DNA of 5,443 nt from Armatimonadota bacterium (lineage in GTDB: Bacteria; Armatimonadota; Fimbriimonadia; Fimbriimonadales; ATM1), in the NCBI GenBank assembly GCA_003695835.1, contig RFHN01000068.1:1-5443 (forward strand). The letters run 5' to 3'. A program made the translations under genes and the position numbers. Under the pieces are notes generated by a model. It was not told the origin of the DNA. It did no database searches and saw only the letters and a program-made list of their open reading frames with translations. The first letter of the stretch is position 1, and the number at the start of each line of letters is the position of its first letter. Below are positions 1-5,443 of the stretch, in pieces.

Positions 1-20
1 AAGCGAGGGCAGCGTCGTAA
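1..20 (+). CDS. C-terminal end of upstream gene, probably nuoB (partial)
   Basis: An open frame enters from the left edge and ends at a TAA at 18-20; the visible residues are ARAAS-stop. The stop shares its last A with the nuoC ATG (TAATG), the same junction seen between nuoD and nuoE, so this is very likely the preceding gene of the same operon. In most bacterial complex I operons the gene before nuoC is nuoB, the subunit that carries iron-sulphur cluster N2. That identity is inferred only from position; five residues cannot identify a protein. Confidence 0.4.
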
Positions 21-622
21 TGCCGAATCCTGTCGTACAGGGCGAGCGTCTGGAAGTGGTTCTGCTTCGGGAGCAGATGCCGGACGCGATTCTCAAAGTA
101 AAGGAATACCGGGGCGATACGTTCCTGTGCGTCAAGAGGGAGCGTCTGCGCGAGGTGGCGGAGTTCCTTCGAGACCACCCGGATCTGCAGTATCGCTACT
201 TTTCGGAATGCACGTGTGTGGATTACAGCCAATGGGAACACGAACGCGATCTGCCAGAGCGCTTCGAGGTGATCTACAACCTGTATTCCATGAAGTACTA
301 TTCACGGATTTTCCTGAAAGTCGGCGCGGAGGACGGCGTGCCGGTTCCCTCGTTGATTCCGGTCTTCCCGGGCGCCGAGTTTCCGGAGCGCGAGGTATGG
401 GATCTGTTCGGCGTGGTCTTCGAAGGACACCCGACTCTCAAACGTTTCCTGCTGCCCGACGACTGGGTAGGGCATCCGCTGCGCAAGGAGTTCCCTCTGG
501 GCGGCGAGGACATCCCGTTCGACCAGAGCACGACCGGCCCGGCAATCGAGGACCTGCAACGACCGCACGCGGGCGAGAGCTTCGAAGGCGTTACGGGCAC
601 GGAGGATGTAGGAGGCCGATAG
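20..622 (+). CDS. nuoC: NADH-quinone oxidoreductase subunit C (30-kDa subunit)
   Basis: NuoC is a cofactor-free subunit of the Q module of respiratory complex I. It sits on the cytoplasmic peripheral arm and packs against NuoD. The 200-residue protein has the family layout: an N-terminal alpha/beta region (about 10-100) with FSECTCVDY at 61-69, then the signature at about 121-160, seen as FPEREVWDLFGVVFEGHP followed by LLPDDWVGHPLRKEFPL. Length is normal for a standalone NuoC; it is not fused to NuoD as in E. coli. Residues 161-200 form an acidic, low-conservation tail of the kind seen in many standalone NuoC proteins. The ATG at 20 overlaps the upstream TAA. A GAGGG at 5-9 lies 10 bases before it as a ribosome site. 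The gene abuts nuoD with no gap. Identification is secure from the signature. Confidence 0.97.
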   Translation: MPNPVVQGERLEVVLLREQMPDAILKVKEYRGDTFLCVKRERLREVAEFLRDHPDLQYRYFSECTCVDYSQWEHERDLPERFEVIYNLYSMKYYSRIFLKVGAEDGVPVPSLIPVFPGAEFPEREVWDLFGVVFEGHPTLKRFLLPDDWVGHPLRKEFPLGGEDIPFDQSTTGPAIEDLQRPHAGESFEGVTGTEDVGGR

Positions 623-1840
623 ATGTCTGAACAAACCTTCATGCCGTCTACGGAGACCGTCTTCGAGCGGATCGGCGAGAACACGCTCGTCGTGAACATG
701 GGGCCTCAGCACCCGAGTACGCACGGGGTTTTACGGTTGATTTGTGAGATGGAGGGCGAGACGGTCATCAACATCGAACCGGTCATCGGCTACCTCCATA
801 CGGGTATGGAAAAAGAGGGCGAGTACATGCAGTACCTCAAGGTGGTCACGATGACCGACCGGATGGACTACATGTCCGCCAACGGGAACAACCTGGTATA
901 CACGCTCGCGGTCGAGAAACTGTTGAACCTCGAGGTGCCCCCGCGGGGACAGGCGCTTCGGGTTCTTCTTTGCGAGCTGAGTCGCATTGCGAGCCATCTG
1001 GTATGGCTGGGTACGAGCGCGCTCGACCTCGGCGCGATGACTCCCTTCTTCTGGTGCTTCCGCGAGCGCGAGAAGATTCTCGACATGTTCGAGATGTTCT
1101 CGGGCGTACGCATGATGCCGTCGTGGATCGTTCCGGGCGGCCTGCGTGGAGACATGCCGGAGGGCTTCGACAAACTCATCCTCCCGTTCCTGAAGGAGTT
1201 CCCCGATGCGCTGACTGAGATCGAGGGGCTGCTTGTGGACAACCCGATTTGGAAGGAACGGACGATCGGTGTCGGAGTCATCTCGGTTGAGGATTGCATG
1301 GCGTACGGGCTATCCGGGCCCATCATCCGCGGATCGGGATTGGCATGGGACATCCGCAAGAGCAACCCGTACTCGGGATACGAGCAGTACGACTTCGCGA
1401 TCCCGGTGTGCGAAGGAGGAGACGTCTACTCGCGGTTCCTTGTTCGCCTCGCGGAGATGCGCGAATCGGTGAAGATTCTGCAACAGGTGATGGACGGTTT
1501 GCCCGAAGGACCGTGGAACAGCGACAACCGAAAGGTCGTGCCGCCCCCGCGAGAGGAGCTGGACACTTCGATGGAGTCTTTGATCCATCACTTCAAGCTT
1601 TGGACGGAGGGATTCCGCGTACCTCCCGGCGAGGCGTACGTAGCGATCGAAGGGCCCAAGGGAGAGCTGGGTTGTTACGTCGTAAGCGATGGCAGCAACC
1701 GGCCGTATCGGTTCCACATGCGCCCCTCTTCGTTCATGAATCTGCAGGGTCTCAAGAAGATGTGTGTGGGACGGCTGATTGCAGACGTCGTCGCCGTCAT
1801 CGGAAGTATTGACATCGTGTTAGGAGAGATTGACCGCTAA
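623..1840 (+). CDS. nuoD: NADH-quinone oxidoreductase subunit D (49-kDa subunit)
   Basis: NuoD forms, with NuoB, the quinone-reduction site of complex I and descends from the large subunit of [NiFe] hydrogenases. The 405-residue protein is full length for a standalone NuoD. Visible motifs in order: NMGPQHPSTHG (25-35), GYLHTGMEKEGE (56-67), TDRMDYMS (78-85), SRIASHLVWLG (120-130), SGPIIRGSG (231-239), CEGGDVYSR (263-271), a GELGCYVVSDGSNRPYR block (347-363), and the usual C-terminus ending GEIDR. His34 and Tyr83 match in motif and spacing the pair that binds the quinone headgroup in Thermus Nqo4 (His38/Tyr87), so the site looks intact. The start is supported by a perfect AGGAGG at 610-615, 7 bases before the ATG. 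The ATG directly follows the nuoC TAG, and the TAA stop overlaps the nuoE ATG by one base, suggesting coupled translation. Confidence 0.98.
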   Translation: MSEQTFMPSTETVFERIGENTLVVNMGPQHPSTHGVLRLICEMEGETVINIEPVIGYLHTGMEKEGEYMQYLKVVTMTDRMDYMSANGNNLVYTLAVEKLLNLEVPPRGQALRVLLCELSRIASHLVWLGTSALDLGAMTPFFWCFREREKILDMFEMFSGVRMMPSWIVPGGLRGDMPEGFDKLILPFLKEFPDALTEIEGLLVDNPIWKERTIGVGVISVEDCMAYGLSGPIIRGSGLAWDIRKSNPYSGYEQYDFAIPVCEGGDVYSRFLVRLAEMRESVKILQQVMDGLPEGPWNSDNRKVVPPPREELDTSMESLIHHFKLWTEGFRVPPGEAYVAIEGPKGELGCYVVSDGSNRPYRFHMRPSSFMNLQGLKKMCVGRLIADVVAVIGSIDIVLGEIDR

Positions 1841-2466
1841 TGGACACGATCCCCGTTTCGAATCTGAAGGACCGACCCCGCCCGCCGAAGCCCGAGGAGG
1901 TGGAGCTGCGCTTCAGCGAGCGAGCCGTGAAGGAGCTGGAGCAGCTGCTAACACACTATCCTGACAAGAAGTCGGCGATGCTGCCCGCGCTTTGGATCGC
2001 CCAACGCGAATACGGTGGGTGGCTGCCTCCCGAGGCGATTGCGGAAGTGGCGGTGCGCCTTCAGCGTTCGTACGCAGAGGTCGAAGGCGTCGCAACGTTC
2101 TATACGATGTATCACGTCGGGCATCCGATCGGCCGTCACCTGATCGAGGTGTGCACTTGTCTCTCTTGCTATCTCTGCGGGGCGTACCGGATTGCGGACT
2201 ACTTGAAAGAGAAGCTCGGCGTTGACTGGGGCGAGACGACGCCGGATGGAATGTTCACTCTCGAAGAGGTGGAGTGTCTGGACGCGTGCGACCGCGCGCC
2301 CCTGCTCCAAGTGGGAGATCAGTACATCGGGCCGGTGACACGCGAGGACGTGGACGCGCTGATCGAACGCCTTCGCGCCGAAGAGAGTCCGACGACGATT
2401 CGGCTGGCGGACGAGATCGTCCAGGCGCAGCTGCACGCCAGCGATCAGGAAAAGGTTCGGGGCTGA
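1840..2466 (+). CDS. nuoE: NADH-quinone oxidoreductase subunit E (24-kDa, [2Fe-2S])
   Basis: NuoE carries the binuclear iron-sulphur cluster N1a in the NADH-oxidising (N) module of complex I and pairs with NuoF. The 208-residue protein shows a helical N-terminal domain with LWIAQREYGGWLP (51-63) and VEGVATFYTMYH (81-92), then a thioredoxin-like domain. The four expected cluster ligands are present: Cys105 and Cys110 (C-x4-C) and Cys146 and Cys150 (C-x3-C, in VECLDACDRAP). Two further cysteines, Cys107 and Cys113, flank the first pair. Residues from about 181 on form a polar C-terminal extension after the conserved domain. The start overlaps the nuoD stop (TAATG); AGGAG at 1822-1826 is a somewhat distant ribosome site (13 bases). 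NuoE homologues also occur in NAD-reducing hydrogenases and formate dehydrogenases, but position after nuoCD makes complex I the clear reading. No nuoF follows; the next gene is convergent. Confidence 0.95.
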   Translation: MDTIPVSNLKDRPRPPKPEEVELRFSERAVKELEQLLTHYPDKKSAMLPALWIAQREYGGWLPPEAIAEVAVRLQRSYAEVEGVATFYTMYHVGHPIGRHLIEVCTCLSCYLCGAYRIADYLKEKLGVDWGETTPDGMFTLEEVECLDACDRAPLLQVGDQYIGPVTREDVDALIERLRAEESPTTIRLADEIVQAQLHASDQEKVRG

Positions 2467-2501
2467 GCGGGATTCGCCCAGCCCCAGTATCCATGCTTTT
2501 T
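2450..2501. terminator. Possible bidirectional terminator between nuoE and the DUF1501 gene
   Basis: GGGGCTG (2459-2465) pairs with CAGCCCC (2479-2485), seven perfect base pairs. After one A/C mismatch, GCG (2467-2469) pairs with CGC (2475-2477) around a 5-base loop. The stem overlaps the nuoE stop codon (2464-2466). On the + strand a T5 run follows at 2497-2501, but 11 bases beyond the stem. On the - strand a T4 run (2453-2450) begins 5 bases beyond it. Neither tail is the classic adjacent U-tract, so efficiency is uncertain. Placement between convergent genes fits a shared terminator. Confidence 0.5.
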
Positions 2502-2505
2502 CGTC

Positions 2506-3729
2506 TCAGAATATTGGCACGTGCTGGAACGCTTTGCCGAATAGCGTTGCGCTGTCTGCGCCCATCCATTCGTCCAGCACGGTCGAGTATACCTGGCGGA
2601 AGTCAATCTTCCAACGGATGTCGCCGCGGTCGAGGTTGACCAAGTCCGGCTTCTCACCGATGAAGCCCCCTTCCACCTGCGGCCCTGCGACGAACAGCAC
2701 GTTGCCCGATCCGTGGTCGGTGCCTTGGCTGTTGTTCTCGGCGACGCGACGTCCGAACTCGGTGAAGACGAGGACGGTTACCTTCTCCGCCTTTCCGATC
2801 GCCTTCATTTCCTTCATAAAGGTGTTGAGGGCGTCGCTGAACTGTTGGAGCAGGCGAGCGTGTTGATCCTTCTGCTGGCTATGGGTGTCGAATCCGCCAG
2901 CCGAGAAGTAGATGACGCGCGTCTTCGCGGAGGTCGCGATGATTTGGGCGATCTGCTGGAACCCGCGCCCGAAGTTGTCTTGATTGTATTCGAACTTGGA
3001 TTCGTACGTCTGTAGCACCTTGTTCAGCTCGGACATGGCGTCGAGGGCGGCGAGGTTCGCTTCTCGGATCGTGGATGCGCTGCCGTCCGCCATTCCGCCC
3101 TGTGCTTCGCGCAAGCGGCGCTCCTCGTCCGGGTCTCCGATGAGACCGCGAATATCAGCCAAGCTTGCGAAACAGGGCACGCTGACCTGCTTCGCCTTCA
3201 GCGCAACGGGCGTCGTCTGCGTCAGTCCGATCGCGACGACCGGATTGATGCTGCCCGCCTTCGCCTGGTTGTCCAGGTACTTGCCCAACCATCCGTACGC
3301 TTCCACCTTGTCCGGATTGGCTGTCTGCCAGATCTCCATGCTCCGGAAGTGAGAGCGGTTCGGGTTCGGGTAGCCGACGTTCTGTACGATGGCGACCTGC
3401 TTCTGGTCGTACAGCTCCTTGAACGCCGTCATCGAAGGATGGAAGCCGAGGTCGTCGGTTGCTTTGAGCACCTGGTCCTCCGGCACGGCGAGGGTGGGGC
3501 GGACGCGATAGTAGTTCGCATCGCTCCACGGGATGACGGTGTTCAGGCCATCATTTCCGCCGGAAAGCTGGCATACGACCAGGATATTGTCCGGCGAGAC
3601 TTTGCCGCCTTTCGCGAGCTTGAGAATGTCGGCCCGCGCGATTTCGGCCAGCCACGGCGGTGCCGCGAGGCCAAGAGCGATGAGGGCGCTGCTGCGCAGA
3701 AAGTCCCTTCGGGTGAGTTCGTTGTTCAT
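2506..3729 (-). CDS. DUF1501 family protein with Tat signal
   Basis: This 407-residue protein belongs to the DUF1501 family, which has no firmly established reaction and shows motifs resembling the alkaline phosphatase/sulfatase superfamily. The N-terminus TRRDFLRSSALIALGLA (6-22) is a twin-arginine signal: an RRDFLR motif followed by a hydrophobic stretch to about residue 33. Export in folded form across the cytoplasmic membrane is therefore expected. Family motifs in order: LSGGNDGLNTVIPW (55-68), GYPNPNRSHFRSMEIWQT (119-136), GGFDTHSQQ (278-286), VFTEFGRRVAENNSQGTDHG (321-340) and a nearby NVLFVAGP (343-350). The Asp/His/Glu residues at Asp60, His127, Asp281, His283, Glu324, Asp338 and His339 are candidate metal ligands; that is inferred from motif resemblance. 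The protein looks intact. A strong AAGGAGA lies just before the ATG. It lies 10 bases after the DUF1800 stop and is very probably co-transcribed with it. The two proteins probably work together, but the substrate is unknown. Confidence 0.93.
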   Translation of the reverse strand: MNNELTRRDFLRSSALIALGLAAPPWLAEIARADILKLAKGGKVSPDNILVVCQLSGGNDGLNTVIPWSDANYYRVRPTLAVPEDQVLKATDDLGFHPSMTAFKELYDQKQVAIVQNVGYPNPNRSHFRSMEIWQTANPDKVEAYGWLGKYLDNQAKAGSINPVVAIGLTQTTPVALKAKQVSVPCFASLADIRGLIGDPDEERRLREAQGGMADGSASTIREANLAALDAMSELNKVLQTYESKFEYNQDNFGRGFQQIAQIIATSAKTRVIYFSAGGFDTHSQQKDQHARLLQQFSDALNTFMKEMKAIGKAEKVTVLVFTEFGRRVAENNSQGTDHGSGNVLFVAGPQVEGGFIGEKPDLVNLDRGDIRWKIDFRQVYSTVLDEWMGADSATLFGKAFQHVPIF

Positions 3730-3734
3730 GTTGG

Positions 3735-3742
3735 TCTCCTTA
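3735..3742 (-). promoter_or_regulatory. Ribosome binding site of the DUF1501 gene overlapping the DUF1800 stop codon
   Basis: On the - strand the sequence TAAGGAGA runs from 3742 to 3735. TAA (3742-3740) is the DUF1800 stop codon, and the AAGGAG inside it is a near-perfect Shine-Dalgarno 6 bases before the DUF1501 ATG at 3729. A ribosome finishing DUF1800 would sit on the DUF1501 initiation site, which suggests translational coupling of the pair. Confidence 0.8.
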
Positions 3743-5188
3743 GCATAGATGGAATTCAGGCGCCGCGAACAGCACGCGCAGCGCTTCTTGAATCGCTGGC
3801 GCGCTGGACTGCGGCCTGGAAAGCGCTTCTACGCCACCGTTGGCTGAGATGGCGCCGATGACCGCGTTGCGGCTCTGACTCGAAATCTGAGCGTCGCAGA
3901 TCTCGATCAGAGCGTCGGCAGCCTCCGCCGCCGTCTTGGCTCCCCGCTGTGTGACGATGGCGGGGCCGAGGTCGCTTACGAGAATGCTGCGCGGATTCGC
4001 GATGATGTCCGCGTAGCGGATCCGTTCGACCATCGTGCTCGTCGAGATCCACTTCTCTCCCCAGTCCCAGCCTGCCACGTCCGGCGGGAAGAGAAGCTGC
4101 ATCCCTTGGGCGGACATCGCTCGGTAGATTCCACCCAGACCGCCGATGGGTCGTTGCGGGGCGTCTTCCGGCGGGTTCTCGAACAGCGGCTTCAAGAACG
4201 TCCCGATATCCAGCTGCCGCGCAATCGGAATGCAGAAGTCCACCGGGTTCTTGACGAGACGACGAATGCACTTCTTGCTCCAGAACTCGTCCATCTTGGC
4301 GATCTCTTCGAGCACCGGCTTGATTTCGAAGTCGTTCTTCTTGAACACAGCAGCGAGATGGTCCACCACTTTCTCTTCCGGATCCATGTAGGCGAACCAT
4401 TCCCACAACTTGTGCGAAAGGTACTTGGGGCAGGCTTCCTGTTCCAGAAGAATGCGCAAAACATCGTCCCCGTCGAAGTTGCCCGACTGGCCGAGGATGG
4501 TCTTGACGCCGTTGTCGTGCTGCCCGGGCCGTTGGACGAATCGAAAGAGCGGAGCGCCCGTGTTCAGGATCTCGGATAGCGCCTCCGGATCTTGACGCAC
4601 GCGATTGAAGTCCCGCGTAGGAACCCAGGCCCAACCGGTGAGCGCTCGGGCGGCCTCTTGTATGTCCTTCTCCGTGTAGTGCCCGATTCCGACCGTGAAG
4701 AGCTCCATCACCTCGCGCGCGAAGTTCTCGTTCGGTTTGCCCGCAACGTTGGTCTGCGAGTCGAGCCAGAACATCATCGCGGGGTCCTTGCTTACGTTCT
4801 CCAGCAGCGTGCGGAAGTTGCCATTCGCTCCGGCGCGAAGCGTGTTGACGTACTGGAGCATCATGTAGGCGTTCGTCACCTTCGACGCGCTCACGGCGAA
4901 GTGATCGTGCCAGAAGAGCGTGAGCTTCTCTTCGAGGGGCCGTTCCGTGAACAGGAAACGGGCCACCCACGCCTGTGCCACGAAGGCAGGATTGAGCTGG
5001 ACCCGACCGTCCCGGACCGGCACCAGTTTGCCCAACTGGAGCGTGAAGCCAAGCGGGTACTTCTCGTAGTGAACGAGCCGCTCGACGGTTCCCTCCACGC
5101 CCAGCTTTTCGTAGAAATCCAACTCGGCCTTGCTGGCTCCCAGACCGAATCTCCTCAAGAGGTGGCCTACCTGTTCTCGTGTCGTCAT
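3740..5188 (-). CDS. DUF1800 family protein
   Basis: This 482-residue protein is a full-length DUF1800 member, a widespread family of unknown biochemical function usually encoded next to a DUF1501 gene, as here. Motifs in order: HLLRRFGLGAS (9-19), EKLTLFWHDHFAVS (87-100, with His94, Asp95 and His96), NENFAREVMELFTVG (153-167), KDIQEAARALTGW (173-185), FPPDVAGWDWGEKWI (367-381) and a C-terminal LFAAPEFHL that matches the usual end of the family. I chose the ATG at 5188 because AAGGTG (5203-5198) lies 9 bases before it and MTTREQVGHLLRR is a typical family start. An in-frame GTG at 5200 would add four residues but has no visible ribosome site. No hydrophobic signal segment is seen at either start. 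The His/Asp/Glu-rich conserved motifs could be catalytic or metal-binding, but this is speculation. The gene is first in a likely two-gene operon, downstream of rhaB on the same strand. Confidence 0.92.
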   Translation of the reverse strand: MTTREQVGHLLRRFGLGASKAELDFYEKLGVEGTVERLVHYEKYPLGFTLQLGKLVPVRDGRVQLNPAFVAQAWVARFLFTERPLEEKLTLFWHDHFAVSASKVTNAYMMLQYVNTLRAGANGNFRTLLENVSKDPAMMFWLDSQTNVAGKPNENFAREVMELFTVGIGHYTEKDIQEAARALTGWAWVPTRDFNRVRQDPEALSEILNTGAPLFRFVQRPGQHDNGVKTILGQSGNFDGDDVLRILLEQEACPKYLSHKLWEWFAYMDPEEKVVDHLAAVFKKNDFEIKPVLEEIAKMDEFWSKKCIRRLVKNPVDFCIPIARQLDIGTFLKPLFENPPEDAPQRPIGGLGGIYRAMSAQGMQLLFPPDVAGWDWGEKWISTSTMVERIRYADIIANPRSILVSDLGPAIVTQRGAKTAAEAADALIEICDAQISSQSRNAVIGAISANGGVEALSRPQSSAPAIQEALRVLFAAPEFHLC

Positions 5189-5197
5189 CTGTGAGTA

Positions 5198-5203
5198 CAC
5201 CTT
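5198..5203 (-). promoter_or_regulatory. Ribosome binding site deciding the DUF1800 start
   Basis: AAGGTG on the - strand (5203 to 5198) is a one-mismatch version of AAGGAG, 9 bases before the ATG at 5188. It includes the competing GTG at 5200, which makes that GTG less likely to be the start codon. Confidence 0.55.
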
Positions 5204-5223
5204 GGTTCAGAGGTTGTGTAGAG

Positions 5224-5252
5224 ATTGTACGCTGAACGGCCGGTTCTGTTCA
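5224..5252 (-). promoter_or_regulatory. Putative sigma-70-type promoter for the DUF1800-DUF1501 pair
   Basis: On the - strand TGAACA (5252-5247, 4 of 6 matches to TTGACA) is followed after exactly 17 bases by TACAAT (5229-5224, 5 of 6 matches to TATAAT). Transcription would begin near 5217, leaving a leader of about 30 bases before the ATG at 5188. The first three bases of the -35 box are the rhaB stop codon. The spacer contains a short imperfect inverted repeat, GAAC-N5-GTTC (5246-5234). The prediction comes from sequence match alone; the alternative is read-through from rhaB. Confidence 0.5.
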
Positions 5253-5443
5253 CCCCGCGCCCCCCTTCGGCTCAACGGTTTCGAGGCGAAAAGAGCGGCG
5301 AACCACCGCTCGTAGCTCGTCGAGAGAGTCCGGAACGCCTCGCAGAGCGGCCAGCTGCACGAGAGCGTTTCCAACCGCCGTAGCCTCCACCGGCCCGAGG
5401 ATGACCGATTTGCCGGTCGCCTGCGCGGTCAGCTCATTTAGAA
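5250..5443 (-). CDS. rhaB: Rhamnulokinase, C-terminal end (partial)
   Basis: An open frame enters from the right edge and ends at TGA (5252-5250), giving 63 residues that begin LNELTAQATGKSVILGPVEA and continue TAVGNALVQLAALRGVPDS. This closely follows the C-terminal domain of FGGY-family sugar kinases and most resembles rhamnulokinase, whose members share the pattern of an Asn-x-x-Leu-x-Ala-x-Ala-x-Gly stretch, GPVEA(T/S)xxGN, and then a VVRRSF-like helix. RhaB phosphorylates L-rhamnulose to rhamnulose-1-phosphate in L-rhamnose catabolism. The ATP-site and catalytic aspartate regions lie outside the window. It ends shortly after the VVRRSFRLE segment, so the tail is short compared with E. 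coli RhaB. Another FGGY kinase (for example xylulokinase-like) is possible but less likely. It lies 61 bases upstream of the DUF1800 ATG on the same strand, with no clear terminator between. Confidence 0.8.
   Translation of the reverse strand, partial: LNELTAQATGKSVILGPVEATAVGNALVQLAALRGVPDSLDELRAVVRRSFRLETVEPKGGAG

Noticed and set aside
1294..1812. A 172-residue open frame on the + strand within nuoD
   Set aside because: It is an alternate-frame translation inside a conserved gene, very Arg-rich and without motifs.
3349..3861. A 170-residue open frame on the + strand crossing the DUF1800/DUF1501 junction
   Set aside because: It is antisense to two supported genes, without a recognisable domain.
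3756..4970. A 404-residue open frame on the - strand in another frame of the DUF1800 gene
   Set aside because: The translation is Arg/Gly/Ala-rich with no family motif, whereas the overlapping frame matches DUF1800 throughout. It is a GC-driven shadow.
4592..5194. A 200-residue open frame on the + strand opposite the DUF1800 gene
   Set aside because: It lies wholly antisense to a well-supported gene, has an Arg/Glu/Val-rich composition typical of mirror frames in GC-rich DNA, and shows no recognisable motif.
5189..5200. GTG at 5200 as the start of DUF1800
   Set aside because: There is no ribosome site before it, and the best Shine-Dalgarno candidate overlaps it and is well spaced for the ATG at 5188. 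It remains possible.
5234..5246. The GAAC-N5-GTTC inverted repeat as a rhaB terminator
   Set aside because: The stem is only four pairs plus a mismatch, and no T run follows on the - strand.

Overview
The window looks like ordinary bacterial chromosome of moderately high GC (estimated by eye, not computed). It has two convergent blocks. The + strand carries the end of a respiratory complex I segment: the last codons of an upstream gene (probably nuoB), then complete nuoC, nuoD and nuoE. The - strand, read from the right edge, carries the C-terminal end of a rhamnulokinase (rhaB), then a DUF1800 gene and a DUF1501 gene. The DUF1800/DUF1501 pair is frequent in Planctomycetota, Armatimonadota, Verrucomicrobiota and some other phyla. 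With separate (unfused) nuoC and nuoD and a nuo run that stops after nuoE, I lean weakly towards Armatimonadota or a relative. The sequence alone cannot settle this.

Positions 1-2466 (+): the nuo genes are packed as an operon. The upstream stop overlaps the nuoC start (TAATG), nuoC and nuoD abut exactly, and the nuoD stop overlaps the nuoE start (again TAATG). NuoC and NuoD belong to the peripheral Q module that reduces quinone. NuoE is the [2Fe-2S] subunit of the NADH-dehydrogenase (N) module. The usual next genes, nuoF and nuoG, are absent: after nuoE there is a hairpin and then a gene on the opposite strand.

Positions 2467-2505: a 39-bp convergent gap. A GC-rich stem-loop overlapping the nuoE stop codon could end transcription from both sides.

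Positions 2506-5188 (-): DUF1800 (upstream) and DUF1501 (downstream) form a tight two-gene unit. The DUF1800 stop codon TAA is embedded in the DUF1501 Shine-Dalgarno sequence. The DUF1501 protein has a clear Tat-type N-terminus and motifs resembling the alkaline phosphatase/sulfatase superfamily. The DUF1800 protein has all the recognisable family motifs but no visible signal peptide. Neither has a firmly established biochemical role, so this pair is the least understood part of the window.

Positions 5189-5443 (-): a 61-bp gap with a plausible sigma-70-like promoter whose -35 box overlaps the rhaB stop codon, then the partial rhamnulokinase gene running off the right edge.

I found no tRNA, rRNA, CRISPR array, insertion sequence or long repeat. 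There is no gene-free stretch over 300 bases. No wholly new system is evident. The points most worth checking are the DUF1800/DUF1501 pair and the nuo cluster ending after nuoE.
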